DNA of 64,000 nucleotides from DATAAP01 sp041690495 (lineage in GTDB: Bacteria; Pseudomonadota; Alphaproteobacteria; CACIAM-22H2): positions 3,101-67,100 of the forward strand of contig JAWLHE010000015.1 of NCBI GenBank assembly GCA_041690495.1, read 5' to 3'. Under the pieces are notes generated by a model. It was not told where the DNA came from. It was given only the letters and a program-made list of their open reading frames with translations, and did not search any database. Each line of letters opens with the position of its first letter. Position 1 is the stretch's first letter. Positions 27,954 to 39,452 of this stretch are shown piece after piece. The position numbers and the translations under genes were made by a program.

Positions 27954-30900
27954 ATGGAGACGAACGAGGCGCGCGCGCTGGTACCGGCCCGGGAGGCCGG
28001 AGAGCCGGCCCGGTCCGCGGCGGCCGGCGAACAGCCGAAGGCCGCCGAGCCCAGGCGAACCGGCCGCTTCTGGATCGCGCTCGGCGTGCTGTCGAGCGCC
28101 GGCTGGCTGGCGCTGTCGGAATGGTATATCGAGGCCTATATCGGCTGGGATTCGCTCGCGGCGATGCTGCCGCACGAGATGGGCGCGACCCTCAGCGGCG
28201 TGGCGACGCCGCTTCTGGTGCTGTGGATCGTCATCGCCTTCGTCGAGCGCGGCCAGGAGCTGCGCCGCACCGCCCGGCTGATGCGCGGCCAGCTCGCGGA
28301 GCTGGCCTATCCTGCCGATGCCGCCGAGGCCAAGGCGGTGACCATTGCCGTCAGCCTGCGCGAGCAGGCCCGCGTCCTCACCGAGGCCTCCGACATCGCC
28401 GCCACGCGCATCGCCGACAGCCAGAAGGCGCTGCAGCTCCAGACCAACGAGCTCGGCTCGGTCTCGGACCAGGTCGCCCTGCGCGCGACCCAGGTGCTGA
28501 CCACGCTGCGCCGCCACGCCGACGGGCTCGAGCGGGTGTCCGCCCTTCTCGCCAACCGCGTGCAGTCGATCGAGAGCGCCGTGCGCGAACAGACCGAGGC
28601 GCTGTCGGGCGCCTCCGAGCGCAGCGCCTCGCAGGCGCGCACGATCAGCGACAGCCTGCGCCAGCAGATGGAGGAGCTGCGCAGCGTCGCCGAGCGCGCC
28701 TCGGCCGGGGCCACGGCGATCCGCGAATCGCTCGCCGAGCAGACCCGCGCCGTCGACACCACCTCCGAGCGTGCGGTGGCCAAGTCCGCCGAGATCCGCA
28801 CCGCCCTCGCGGCGCAGATGGAGGCGCTGACGGCGCTGACCGACACCGCTTCGGCCCGCGCACGCGATGCCGGCGAGGCGCTGCGCGCCAGCGCCGAACG
28901 CTTCAGCGGCCTCGTCGATTCCGCCGGTACCCGCGCCGAATCGACGCGCGGCATCCTGGTCCAGCAATCCGAGGAGCTGTCGCGCGCCGCCGCCGAGCTG
29001 GCGCAGCGCAGCGACGAGGCGCGCAATGCGCTCGGCCGCCAGTCGAGCGAGCTGGCGCGTACCTCGTTCTACATGCAGGAACGTCTCGACATCATGGGCG
29101 AGACGATGCGCACCCGCACCGAGGAGCTGGCCAGCGCCGCCTCCCGCGCGCAGGAGCTGCAGGCGTCCGTCGATACCGGGACGCGCCAGCTGGTGACGCA
29201 GATGGAGCGGCTCGGCAGCCAGGCCGACGCGACGTCCGAGACCGTGCGCCGCCACGGCCATGAGATGGGCGTGCTCGCCGACGAATCGGTCGGCCGCGTG
29301 CGCGGCGCCGCGGAGGCGTTCCGCCGCCAGACCCGCGAGATGTCCGAGGGCGCCGGCTTCGCGATGACGCGCATCGGCGAGCTTGCCACGACATTGGCCG
29401 ACAAGACGCGCGACATCGCGTCGGCTGCCGCGCGCACCAACGACGTGCGCGACGAGCTGCGCGTCCATGCCGACCAGCTCGTCGCGGCGCTCGAGCGCGC
29501 GGCCGTGGTCGCGGGCGAGCGCAGCGCCGTGCTGCAGGAGCATGCGCGCGGCGTCGGCACCGCGGCCGACCTCGCCGGCGACCGGGTGCGCGAGGCGGGC
29601 GAGGCGCTGCGCCAGCGCGGCGAGGAACTGGGCGCCGCCGCGGCGCTGGCGCGTGCCGAACTCGGGACGATCGACCAGGCCCTGCGCGACCGCGCCACCG
29701 CCTTTCTCGGCACGATCGAGCAGGCCGCGGGCCGGGCCTCGGCGCTCGGCGCGATCATCGAGCGGTCCGCCGAGTCGGTCGGCGATGCGGCGCAGGCCAC
29801 CGCCGCGCGGGTCGAGCAGGCGCGCTATGCCATCGAAACCACCGCCGACGAGATCGTCGCCGTATCGGCGCGCGCCGGCGAGGGCATGGGGGCCGCGGCG
29901 GAAGCGGCGGCGGCGCGTGTCGAGCGCGCCAGGGCAGGCATGGAGGCCGGCGCCGAAAGCCTGGTGGAGACGTCGCAGCGCGCCGGCGACCGCATGGCCG
30001 AAGCGGCGCAGGCCGCCGCGGCGCGTGTCCACGCCGCCAGGCTCGGCGTCGATGCGAGCGCCGACGACATGGTCGAGAAGGCGCAACGCGCCGCCGCCCG
30101 GATGGGCGAGGCGGCGGAAGCCGGCGCCGCGCGCGTCGAAGCCGCCAAGGCGGGTGTCGAGGCCAGTGCCGAGGCGCTGGTTGCGACGTCGCAGCGTGCG
30201 GGCGAGCAGATGGGCGAGGCCGCGGAGGCGGCGGTCGCCCGCGTCGAGACCGCGCGCAAGGGCGTCGAAGTCAGCGCCGCCGCGATGGTTGCGCTGTCGA
30301 ATGCGGCTGGCGAACGGATGGTCGAGGCGGCGCGCGTCGCGGCGGGCCAGGTCGAGGCGGTCAAGGCGGGCATCGAGGCCAGCGCCGAGAAGATGGTCGA
30401 GTCCTCGCAGGACGCAGGCGCGCGCATGGGCGCGGCGGCGGAGGCTGCGGCCGCCCGGGTCGAGCAGGCGAAGAAGGGCGTGGAGGCGAGCGCCGATGCG
30501 CTGGTGGTCCATGCCGCGCGGGCCGGCGACCGTCTCGGCGAAGCTGCGGCGGCGACCGCGGAGCGGCTCGCCGAGGCGCGGCGCGGCGTCGAGGGCAGCG
30601 CCGAGGAGCTCGCCGCGACGTCGGAGCGCGTCAGCCGCCACCTCGAAGCGGCAAGCGAGACGGTGCGCGAGCGCGCCGATGTCCTCAACGCGGCCTCGGA
30701 CCAGACCGCGGCACGGCTCACCGAGCTCGGCGAGATGGTCCGCCAGCGGGTCATCGAGATGTCGCAGGCCTCGGGCAAGATCAGCGACATGCTGGGCGAG
30801 GCCGGCGGCCTGTTCCGGCAGCAGGCGCTCGACCTGACCCTTGCCGCCGACCGCGCCGCGTCGCGGCTCTCCGCCGTCGGCACCGAGATCGCCGACGGAC

Positions 30901-32141
30901 GCATGGCGCTGGACAGCTCGGCGGCGGATGCCGAAGGGCGCCTCGCCGGCATGCGCGACAGCCTGCAGGGCACGGTCGCCGAGCTGGCGGAGGCTGCCGA
31001 GGCCGCTGCGAAGCGGCTGGATGCGATGGGCGAAGCGCTGCGCCGCCACAGCGGCGAGGCGGCGATCGCGGCCGACAGGGGAACCGCCCAGCTCAACAGC
31101 GTCGAGGCGGCTCTCGGCGCGCAGGAGCGCCGCGTCCTGGCGACGCTCGGCAGCGCCGGCGCACAGGCGAGCGCACTCGCCGATACGCTGCGCGAGCAGG
31201 CCGACCATCTGCTCGGCGTGACGGCACAGGTCGCGAGCCGCGTCGGCGACACCGGCACGCTGTTCGGGCGCCACGCACGCGACGCCGCCGAGGCGGCGCA
31301 GCAGGCGACCTCGATGATCGAGGCGGCCGGCAAGGCCTTCGCCGCGAATGCGCAGAACCTTCGCGAGTCCTCGGGCGACGCCAATCTGCGCATGGAGCTG
31401 GTCGCCTCCGCCTTCCGCGAGCGGGCCGGCGAGCTGCTGGGCGCCGTCTCGCAGGCCGCCTCGCGCATGGCCTCGATCGGCGACACCTTCGAGCGCCAGG
31501 CGCGCGAACTGACGTCGATCAGCGCCGAGACGCGCACCCGCCTGGGCGAGGCGCAGGAGGGCCTCGTTCGCCAGGGCGCGCTGCTGACCAGCACGAGCGA
31601 GCGGAGCCTTGCGCAGGCGAAGCAGGCGAGCGAGCTGTTCGCCAAGCAGACGGAGACGCTGATCGCCGCGTCGGCGGCGGCGCGGACCAGCGCCGACGCG
31701 CTCGCCGCCAACGAGCTGGCGACCCGCCGCCAGGCGTTCCTGCGCACCTCGCGGCTGGTGATCGAGGGACTCAACTCGATCGCGATCGACCTGAGCCGCA
31801 CGCTCCAGCACGACTTGTCGGAGCGCATCCTGCGCGAGTTCGTCAATGGCGACCGCGGCGTGTTCGTGCGCCGCCTGCTGCGGATGAACCTCGGCGAGAC
31901 CGGTACGGCCATCAAGCAGAAATTCCGCGACGACCCGGATTTCCGCCGCTACGTGCTCGACTACATGTCGCAGTTCGAGCGCCTGCGCGCCGATGCCGTC
32001 GCGGCGGACCCGGAGAACATCCTGACCGCGACCATCCTTACCTCGGACGTCGGCAAGCTCTACATCCTGTTGAGCGAGGTCGTCGGTCGCCAGATCGAGC
32101 CGCCGGCTCAGCCGTCCCGCATCGGCGCGGGGCTGCATTAG
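27954..32141 (+). CDS. Long coiled-coil membrane protein, growth-pole-ring (GPR/RgsE)-like
   Basis: A 1395-residue protein. Two hydrophobic segments near the N terminus (about 39-59 and 77-98) are followed by more than 1,100 residues of Ala/Glu/Arg-rich helical, apolipoprotein-like coiled coil, including eight near-perfect 36-residue repeats (residues 610-897), and a distinct globular C-terminal region (about 1255-1385) containing LRTSRLVIEGLNSIAIDL and the FRRYVLDYMSQFERL segment. This architecture matches the GPR protein of Agrobacterium and RgsE of Sinorhizobium, which form a ring at the growing cell pole. I assign it by architecture only. It begins 39 bases after the mutase gene. The Ala-rich composition leaves long open frames on both strands; those are shadows. 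Confidence 0.7.
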   Translation: METNEARALVPAREAGEPARSAAAGEQPKAAEPRRTGRFWIALGVLSSAGWLALSEWYIEAYIGWDSLAAMLPHEMGATLSGVATPLLVLWIVIAFVERGQELRRTARLMRGQLAELAYPADAAEAKAVTIAVSLREQARVLTEASDIAATRIADSQKALQLQTNELGSVSDQVALRATQVLTTLRRHADGLERVSALLANRVQSIESAVREQTEALSGASERSASQARTISDSLRQQMEELRSVAERASAGATAIRESLAEQTRAVDTTSERAVAKSAEIRTALAAQMEALTALTDTASARARDAGEALRASAERFSGLVDSAGTRAESTRGILVQQSEELSRAAAELAQRSDEARNALGRQSSELARTSFYMQERLDIMGETMRTRTEELASAASRAQELQASVDTGTRQLVTQMERLGSQADATSETVRRHGHEMGVLADESVGRVRGAAEAFRRQTREMSEGAGFAMTRIGELATTLADKTRDIASAAARTNDVRDELRVHADQLVAALERAAVVAGERSAVLQEHARGVGTAADLAGDRVREAGEALRQRGEELGAAAALARAELGTIDQALRDRATAFLGTIEQAAGRASALGAIIERSAESVGDAAQATAARVEQARYAIETTADEIVAVSARAGEGMGAAAEAAAARVERARAGMEAGAESLVETSQRAGDRMAEAAQAAAARVHAARLGVDASADDMVEKAQRAAARMGEAAEAGAARVEAAKAGVEASAEALVATSQRAGEQMGEAAEAAVARVETARKGVEVSAAAMVALSNAAGERMVEAARVAAGQVEAVKAGIEASAEKMVESSQDAGARMGAAAEAAAARVEQAKKGVEASADALVVHAARAGDRLGEAAAATAERLAEARRGVEGSAEELAATSERVSRHLEAASETVRERADVLNAASDQTAARLTELGEMVRQRVIEMSQASGKISDMLGEAGGLFRQQALDLTLAADRAASRLSAVGTEIADGRMALDSSAADAEGRLAGMRDSLQGTVAELAEAAEAAAKRLDAMGEALRRHSGEAAIAADRGTAQLNSVEAALGAQERRVLATLGSAGAQASALADTLREQADHLLGVTAQVASRVGDTGTLFGRHARDAAEAAQQATSMIEAAGKAFAANAQNLRESSGDANLRMELVASAFRERAGELLGAVSQAASRMASIGDTFERQARELTSISAETRTRLGEAQEGLVRQGALLTSTSERSLAQAKQASELFAKQTETLIAASAAARTSADALAANELATRRQAFLRTSRLVIEGLNSIAIDLSRTLQHDLSERILREFVNGDRGVFVRRLLRMNLGETGTAIKQKFRDDPDFRRYVLDYMSQFERLRADAVAADPENILTATILTSDVGKLYILLSEVVGRQIEPPAQPSRIGAGLH
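29781..30644 (+). repeat. Eight in-frame 108-base tandem repeats within the GPR-like gene
   Basis: Each unit encodes 36 residues with the consensus G-E-A-A-E-A-A-A-A-R-V-E-x-A-R, then a G-V-E-A-S-A-E-x-L-V stretch and an ending S-Q-R-A-G-D-R-M. Copies diverge by up to about half of their residues, so expansion is old, but the period is strict at 36, close to ten heptad-like turns of a continuous helix. Residues 610-897 of the protein. Confidence 0.85.
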
Positions 32142-32166
32142 CGCAGCATCGGGGAAATCGCGAACG

Positions 32167-32234
32167 GGGCCGAACTGAGTTCGGCCCTAAACGGGAATTG
32201 TCCGTGTAGGGGCGGGTCTAAGACCCGCCCTTTT
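32167..32234. terminator. Tandem hairpins, bidirectional terminator
   Basis: Two perfect hairpins lie between the convergent GPR-like and TraB/GumN genes: GGGCCGAACT/AGTTCGGCCC (32167-32187) and GGGCGGGTCT/AGACCCGCCC (32210-32230) followed by TTTT. The second is a classic intrinsic terminator for the rightward transcript. Confidence 0.8.
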
Positions 32235-32240
32235 GCGGCC

Positions 32241-33143
32241 TCAATATTTCCGCGTCACCGTGTAGCCGCGCTGCTCGAGCAGGCGGAGCACGCCGGTCTC
32301 GCCGGGCAGGTGCAGGGCGCCGATTGCGACGAAGGCGCCGCCCTCGTCGAAGCGCTCGGCCATGCGCTCGGCCATCCTGCGGTTGCGCACGCCGAACAGC
32401 CGCTCGTCGAGCGCCTCGCGCAGGCTCTCGTCGTCGGGGTCCATGCTCTGGCGGGCGAGGCGGTGAATGGCGTCGAGGTCGCGGCGCAGATAGGCGTCCT
32501 TCATTGCCACGAAGTAACGCTGCTTTTCGTCGAGATCGATCGACGCCGAGCGCAATTGCGCCACCTGGTCGGCCTGCGACAGGCCCTCGAAGGCGGTGAC
32601 CTGCTCGGCGACGGTTTCGAGCGCGTGGACCGGCTTGCCCTGCGCGGCCGCACGCTGCTGCAGCCACATGTCGAGCGCGAGCGCGCCTTGCGCGCGGCGC
32701 TGCTGCTCGTCAGGCGGCACGCTGATCAATAGCGCCACCGCCCATGGCTTGAGCCGCGCCAGCTGTGCCGCCTGGAGGCCGTAAGGAGCCGAGGCGGCGA
32801 TCGCCTTGTCGTAGACGTCGGCCGGGACGATCGCGTCGAGCCGCTGGCCCTGCGGCAGCGCCATCGCCATCGCCAGCCTCTGCACCGCGGGCCCGTCGAG
32901 GATGATCTCGACCGACAAACTCTTCGCGGCGTTGAAGGCATCGAGCACGGGCGGCGGAACCGCGAGCACGTCCGCGTCGGACATGTGGATGGTGCCGAAC
33001 AGGTGGCCGACCGGTTTCCCGTCCTTTGCGACCTGCCACAGCAGCCCCTGGCCATAGTGCAGCGCCTCGGCCGGCGCCTGCTGCGGCAGCAGCACGCAGA
33101 GGACGAGCGCAAACGAGCGGACCGTAGCGCGCAGGAGGAGCAT
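32241..33143 (-). CDS. TraB/GumN family exported protein
   Basis: A 300-residue protein with a signal peptide (about residues 1-25). ATG 33143 follows GCAGGAGGAGC, the clear ribosome-binding site. The TraB/GumN hallmarks are present: HLFGTIHMSD near residue 50, and the C-terminal FVAIGALHLPGETGVLRLL with the second GxxH motif. These proteins share the fold and conserved GxxH/E residues of the Tiki metalloproteases, so a periplasmic peptidase role is possible but unproven in bacteria. It is convergent with the GPR-like gene and lies upstream of the repeat-flanked GIY-YIG relic. Confidence 0.85.
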   Translation of the reverse strand: MLLLRATVRSFALVLCVLLPQQAPAEALHYGQGLLWQVAKDGKPVGHLFGTIHMSDADVLAVPPPVLDAFNAAKSLSVEIILDGPAVQRLAMAMALPQGQRLDAIVPADVYDKAIAASAPYGLQAAQLARLKPWAVALLISVPPDEQQRRAQGALALDMWLQQRAAAQGKPVHALETVAEQVTAFEGLSQADQVAQLRSASIDLDEKQRYFVAMKDAYLRRDLDAIHRLARQSMDPDDESLREALDERLFGVRNRRMAERMAERFDEGGAFVAIGALHLPGETGVLRLLEQRGYTVTRKY

Positions 33144-33251
33144 GAGGCGAGGCCTTTCCCTGTTAACAGGGCATGGTGCGGGGGCGGTCGTAAAGGGCGC
33201 GTTAAGAGGTCCGACCGGCCAATCGCAGGACCTTCCAACGTTAAGGAACAC

Positions 33252-33288
33252 TGTCATGACCGGGCTTGAGACCCGGGCATCCAGATCT
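33252..33288. repeat. Palindromic repeat copy 2, left arm
   Basis: This arm runs from TGTCATGAC through CCGGGCTTGAGACCCGGGCAT to AGATCT. It is the near-perfect inverse of the arm at 33530-33562 and of half of the copy at 37504-37571. Its last six bases coincide with the point where GIY-YIG homology begins. Confidence 0.85.
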
Positions 33289-33505
33289 CGTCCGGCGCGT
33301 CTACGAGCACAAGACCGGCGCCGTGGACGGATTCACGAAGAAATACAATGCTCACATGTTCGTGCACGTCGAGAGCACGGAAGACGTGGAGAGCGCCATT
33401 CAACGCGAACGTACGATGAAGGGCCGGAAGCGTGCGTGGAAGCCGGCGCTGATCGAGCGAGACAACCCCGATTGGGACGATCTCTACGAGCGGATTGCGC
33501 GTTAG
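33266..33505 (+). pseudogene. N-terminally truncated GIY-YIG nuclease relic
   Basis: The frame carries the last two thirds of a small GIY-YIG nuclease: LVRRVYEHKTGAVDGFTKKY, ESTEDVESAIQRERTMKGR and the closing NPDWDDLYERI are typical of this family (usually about 90-100 residues). The GIY...YIG catalytic segment that should precede LVRRVYEHK is absent; in its place is the palindromic repeat, so only a weak TTG at 33266 could start translation. The remnant would lack the catalytic tyrosines while keeping the arginine (VRRVYEH). It is bracketed by inverted repeat arms at 33252-33288 and 33530-33562. Confidence 0.8.
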
Positions 33506-33529
33506 CGCGCCTCACAGGCTACGGCCGGA

Positions 33530-33562
33530 TTCTGGATGCCCGGGTCAAGCCCGGGCATGACA
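33530..33562. repeat. Palindromic repeat copy 2, right arm
   Basis: Reads ATTCTGGATGCCCGGG, then TCAAGCCCGGGCATGACA, the inverse of the left arm at 33252-33288 with two small differences. It starts 24 bases after the stop of the GIY-YIG relic. Confidence 0.85.
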
Positions 33563-33607
33563 ACCCTCTTATTGCCGTTAAGTCTTTCTTTTGCCGTTAG
33601 AAGACCC

Positions 33608-36364
<2,757 letters not shown>

Positions 36365-36584
36365 CGATTATTCGTTCCGGAACGTTGTGAGGAGGATCGG
36401 AATTCCGATATTAAGCCCATGAGATAGGGGGAGGGCGGGATTCTGTCAACGATACCGGCCTGGCCCGGCTTGGCCGAGCGGCCTTGATCCAGACCGTGCT
36501 TGTTTCCATCTGGGGCCTGTGCAAAAAACCTGCCGCAGCCAGTGCATGCCTGCATGGCACAGGCTTAAACCTTGGGATTGCCGA

Positions 36585-37433
36585 ATGAAAAAGCCCCTAT
36601 TCGCGGCGTTGCTGCTGGCCGGCACCGCTTGGCTTCTGCCCGCTTCCGCCCAGTCCCCGATGCCGCTGGAATCCGGCGACCCGGTAGTGGCGACTGTGGA
36701 CGGTACGCCCATCCGCCGCTCTGACGTCGAGGCCGTGCAGCGCACGCTGCCGCCGCAGTTCCAGCAGCTGCCGATCGAGGTCCTGTTCCCTGCGGTGGTC
36801 GAGCGTCTGATCGACTCCAAGCTGATCGCCAATGCCGGCCGCAAGGATAGGCTACAGGACGATCCGGAGGTCAAGAAGCGCCTGGCCGGCCTCGAGGAAC
36901 GCGTGATCCAGGAGGTCTACATCACCCGGCGGGTTGAGGCCGCGGTCTCCGACAAAACGGTGCAGGAGCGCTACGACCAGTACGTCAAGGCGAACCCGCC
37001 CAAGGAGGAGGTCAGCGCGCGGCATATCCTGGTGCAGACGGAGGCGCAGGCGAACGAGGTCCTGGCCGAGCTGAAAAAGGGAGCCGACTTCGCCGAGCTC
37101 GCCAAGACCAGGTCGATCGACCCCAGCGGCAAGCAGAACGGCGGGGATCTCGGCTTCTTCGGCCGCGAGGAGATGGTGCCGGAATTCTCCGAGGCCGCCT
37201 TCAAGCTTGGGGAAGGCGAAACCACCGAGGCGCCGGTCAAGAGCCAGTTCGGCTGGCACATCATCAAGGTCGAGGCGAAGCGGCAGTCGACCCCGTCGAT
37301 GGAGGAGATGCGCGAGCAGCTCGTCTCCGACATGCAGCAGGAAGTCGTCGCGAACGAGGTCGGCAGGCTGCGCGAGGGCGCCACGATCGAGCGCTTCGGT
37401 CTCGACGGCTCGCCGCTGCCGGCGCCGAAGTGA
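36585..37433 (+). CDS. Exported parvulin-type peptidyl-prolyl isomerase
   Basis: A 282-residue periplasmic protein with a signal peptide (about residues 1-23, ending PASAQSP), an N-terminal SurA-like helical region and one parvulin domain (about 145-235: VSARHILVQTEAQANEVL, then GGDLGFFGREEMVPEFSEAAF and FGWHIIKVE). It should help outer-membrane protein folding. secA next to a PpiC-type gene and argJ is a conserved order in Alphaproteobacteria. Confidence 0.92.
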   Translation: MKKPLFAALLLAGTAWLLPASAQSPMPLESGDPVVATVDGTPIRRSDVEAVQRTLPPQFQQLPIEVLFPAVVERLIDSKLIANAGRKDRLQDDPEVKKRLAGLEERVIQEVYITRRVEAAVSDKTVQERYDQYVKANPPKEEVSARHILVQTEAQANEVLAELKKGADFAELAKTRSIDPSGKQNGGDLGFFGREEMVPEFSEAAFKLGEGETTEAPVKSQFGWHIIKVEAKRQSTPSMEEMREQLVSDMQQEVVANEVGRLREGATIERFGLDGSPLPAPK

Positions 37434-37503
37434 CGTCGCGCCTGTTCTTTGGTAGCTTGGCTTCAACACTTCCTGACTTGCGCGCTGCCGTTTCCTTCCC
37501 GAA

Positions 37504-37571
37504 CTGTCGTCCTCGGGCTTGACCCGGGGACCCAGAGATCTGGATGCCCGGGTCAAGCCCGGGCATGACAG
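37504..37571. repeat. Palindromic intergenic repeat, copy 3
   Basis: A compact 68-base inverted repeat centred on AGATCT: left core CTCGGGCTTGACCCGGGGAC, right core GCCCGGGTCAAGCCCGGGC, ending CATGACAG. It can form one long hairpin between the PpiC and argJ genes. The remaining bases of 37434-37628 hold no other feature that I recognise apart from the argJ ribosome-binding region. Confidence 0.88.
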
Positions 37572-37628
37572 TCTCCAGGGTGATGATGGTGCGCGAGCAA
37601 TCCGCGCGAACACCCGAGACCAGAACCC

Positions 37629-38858
37629 ATGCACGCTCGCTCGCCGCTCGCCCCCGACAAGTTCCCCGAATTGCCGGAGGTACCGGGAGTCCGCCTCGCC
37701 GCGGGACAGACCGGCACACGCTACAGGGATCGTGACGATCTGATGCTCGCCGAGCTTGCGCCCGGCAGCACCATCGCCGGCGTATTCACCCGTTCGAAAA
37801 CGGCCTCGCCGCCGGTCGAGTGGTGCCGCAGGCAGGTCAGGCGCGGCAAGGCGCGGGCGATCGTCGTCAACGCCGGCAATGCCAACACCTTCACCGGCCG
37901 GGACGGCCGCAACGCCGTGGCGGCCGAGGCCGCGGCGGCGGCAAAGCTGGTCGGCGCCGCCGCGGCGGACGTGTTCATCGCGTCCACCGGCGTGATCGGC
38001 GTCAAGCTGCCTGTGGGCGAGCTGGTCGCGACTTTGCCGGGAATGCACCGGCAGCTCTCGCCGGTCGCATGGCCGCGGGCAGCGGCGGCGATCATGACCA
38101 CCGACACGTTCCCGAAAGGCGCCACGCGGCGCGCCGAGATCGGCGGCGTGCCGGTGACGATCAACGGTTTCTGCAAGGGCTCCGGCATGATCGCGCCCGA
38201 CATGGCGACGATGCTGTGCTTCGTCTTCACCGACGCGAAGCTGCCCGCCGCCGTGATGCAGAAGCTGCTGACTGGGTCCGTTGACCGCTCGTTCAACTGC
38301 ATCACCGTCGATGGCGATACCTCGACCAGCGATACGGTCCTGTTCGCCGCGACCGGACGGGCGAAGCACAGGCGCATCGCTGCCGCGAGCGATCCGGCGC
38401 TCAAGGATTTCCGGGCGAAGTTCGATGCGCTGATGCTGGACCTCGCGCACCAGATCGTGCGCGACGGCGAGGGTGCGCAGAAATTCGTGACCATTCGCGT
38501 GACCGGCGCCGCATCGGCCAAGGCCGCGCGCAAGATCGGCCTGACCGTCGGCAACTCGCCGCTGGTCAAGACCGCGATCGCCGCGGCCGACGCCAACTGG
38601 GGCCGCATCGTCGCCGCAATCGGCCGCGCCGGCGAGAAAGCCGACCGCGACCGGCTCGCGATCGCCATCGGCGGCGTGCGGATCACGGCCAAAGGCGAAC
38701 TGGTGCCCGGCTATGACGAGGCGCCGGTGGCGAAGCATATGCAGGGCCGCGAAATCGACATCGACATCGACGTTGGCGTCGGCCGCGGCAGTGCCACCGT
38801 GTGGACCTGCGACCTCACCCACGGCTACATCGACATCAATGCCAGCTACCGGAGCTGA
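37629..38858 (+). CDS. argJ: Bifunctional glutamate N-acetyltransferase / ornithine acetyltransferase
   Basis: A 409-residue ArgJ, which moves the acetyl group from N-acetylornithine to glutamate and so recycles it in arginine synthesis. The autocleavage site, where a threonine becomes the N-terminal nucleophile of the beta chain, is visible in SGMIAPDMATMLCF near residue 192. The N-terminal VRLAAGQTGTRYRDRDD and C-terminal TCDLTHGYIDINASYRS match the family. The 5' end carries the YRDRDD segment; ATG 37629 is the likely start. Overlaps mutT by 20 bases. Confidence 0.95.
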   Translation: MHARSPLAPDKFPELPEVPGVRLAAGQTGTRYRDRDDLMLAELAPGSTIAGVFTRSKTASPPVEWCRRQVRRGKARAIVVNAGNANTFTGRDGRNAVAAEAAAAAKLVGAAAADVFIASTGVIGVKLPVGELVATLPGMHRQLSPVAWPRAAAAIMTTDTFPKGATRRAEIGGVPVTINGFCKGSGMIAPDMATMLCFVFTDAKLPAAVMQKLLTGSVDRSFNCITVDGDTSTSDTVLFAATGRAKHRRIAAASDPALKDFRAKFDALMLDLAHQIVRDGEGAQKFVTIRVTGAASAKAARKIGLTVGNSPLVKTAIAAADANWGRIVAAIGRAGEKADRDRLAIAIGGVRITAKGELVPGYDEAPVAKHMQGREIDIDIDVGVGRGSATVWTCDLTHGYIDINASYRS

Positions 38859-39321
38859 TCCGTCCAGGGCCGGGGAAGTCGTCGGATGCGAGGCCGTCGA
38901 GCCGACGCAGCCGCCTGGCCCGGTGCGTACCGTGCTCGTTGCCGCGGCGGCGCTGATCGACGTCGACAACCGCGTGCTGCTGGCGCGGCGGCCGCCCGGC
39001 AAGCCGATGGCAGGCCTGTGGGAGTTTCCCGGTGGCAAGGTTCATGACGGCGAGACGCCGGAAGCGGCGCTGATCCGCGAGCTGCGCGAGGAGCTGGCGA
39101 TCGACATCACCTTCGCCTGCCTGGCGCCGTTCACCTTTGCCTCGCACCGCTATCCCGACTTCCACCTCCTGATGCCGCTCTATCTGTGCCGCAAGTGGCG
39201 CGGCACGATCACACCGCTCGAAGGCCAGGAACTGACCTGGGTGCGCCCCAACCGCCTCGCCGACTATCCGATGCCGCCGGCCGACGTGCCGCTGACCGCA
39301 ATGCTGCGCGACTATCTGTAA
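38839..39321 (+). CDS. mutT: Nudix hydrolase, MutT-like (8-oxo-dGTP diphosphatase)
   Basis: A 160-residue Nudix protein with the signature box GKVHDGETPEAALIRELREE near residue 80, preceded by LWEFPGG, as in MutT, which removes 8-oxo-dGTP from the nucleotide pool. The first 30 residues are poorly constrained, so a later start is possible; ATG 38839 lies inside the end of argJ, indicating coupled translation. The C-terminal segment GQELTWVRPNRLADYPMPPA is typical of MutT proteins fused to or associated with thiamine-type Nudix enzymes. Confidence 0.9.
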   Translation: MPATGADPSRAGEVVGCEAVEPTQPPGPVRTVLVAAAALIDVDNRVLLARRPPGKPMAGLWEFPGGKVHDGETPEAALIRELREELAIDITFACLAPFTFASHRYPDFHLLMPLYLCRKWRGTITPLEGQELTWVRPNRLADYPMPPADVPLTAMLRDYL

Positions 39322-39452
39322 GCGTGCGACGGAGTACGAATCCGGCGCTGACGGGAGTCCAGGTCAGCCCCGCGCGGATCACGTCGGCCGGCGCCATCCG
39401 AACCGGGGCGCTGGCAATGCGCCGGACGCGCCGACCAAAGCGGAAAGGGTAT

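Noticed and set aside
29781..30644. CRISPR-like regular spacing
   Set aside because: The 108-base period is coding, diverged and without spacers; it is a protein repeat.
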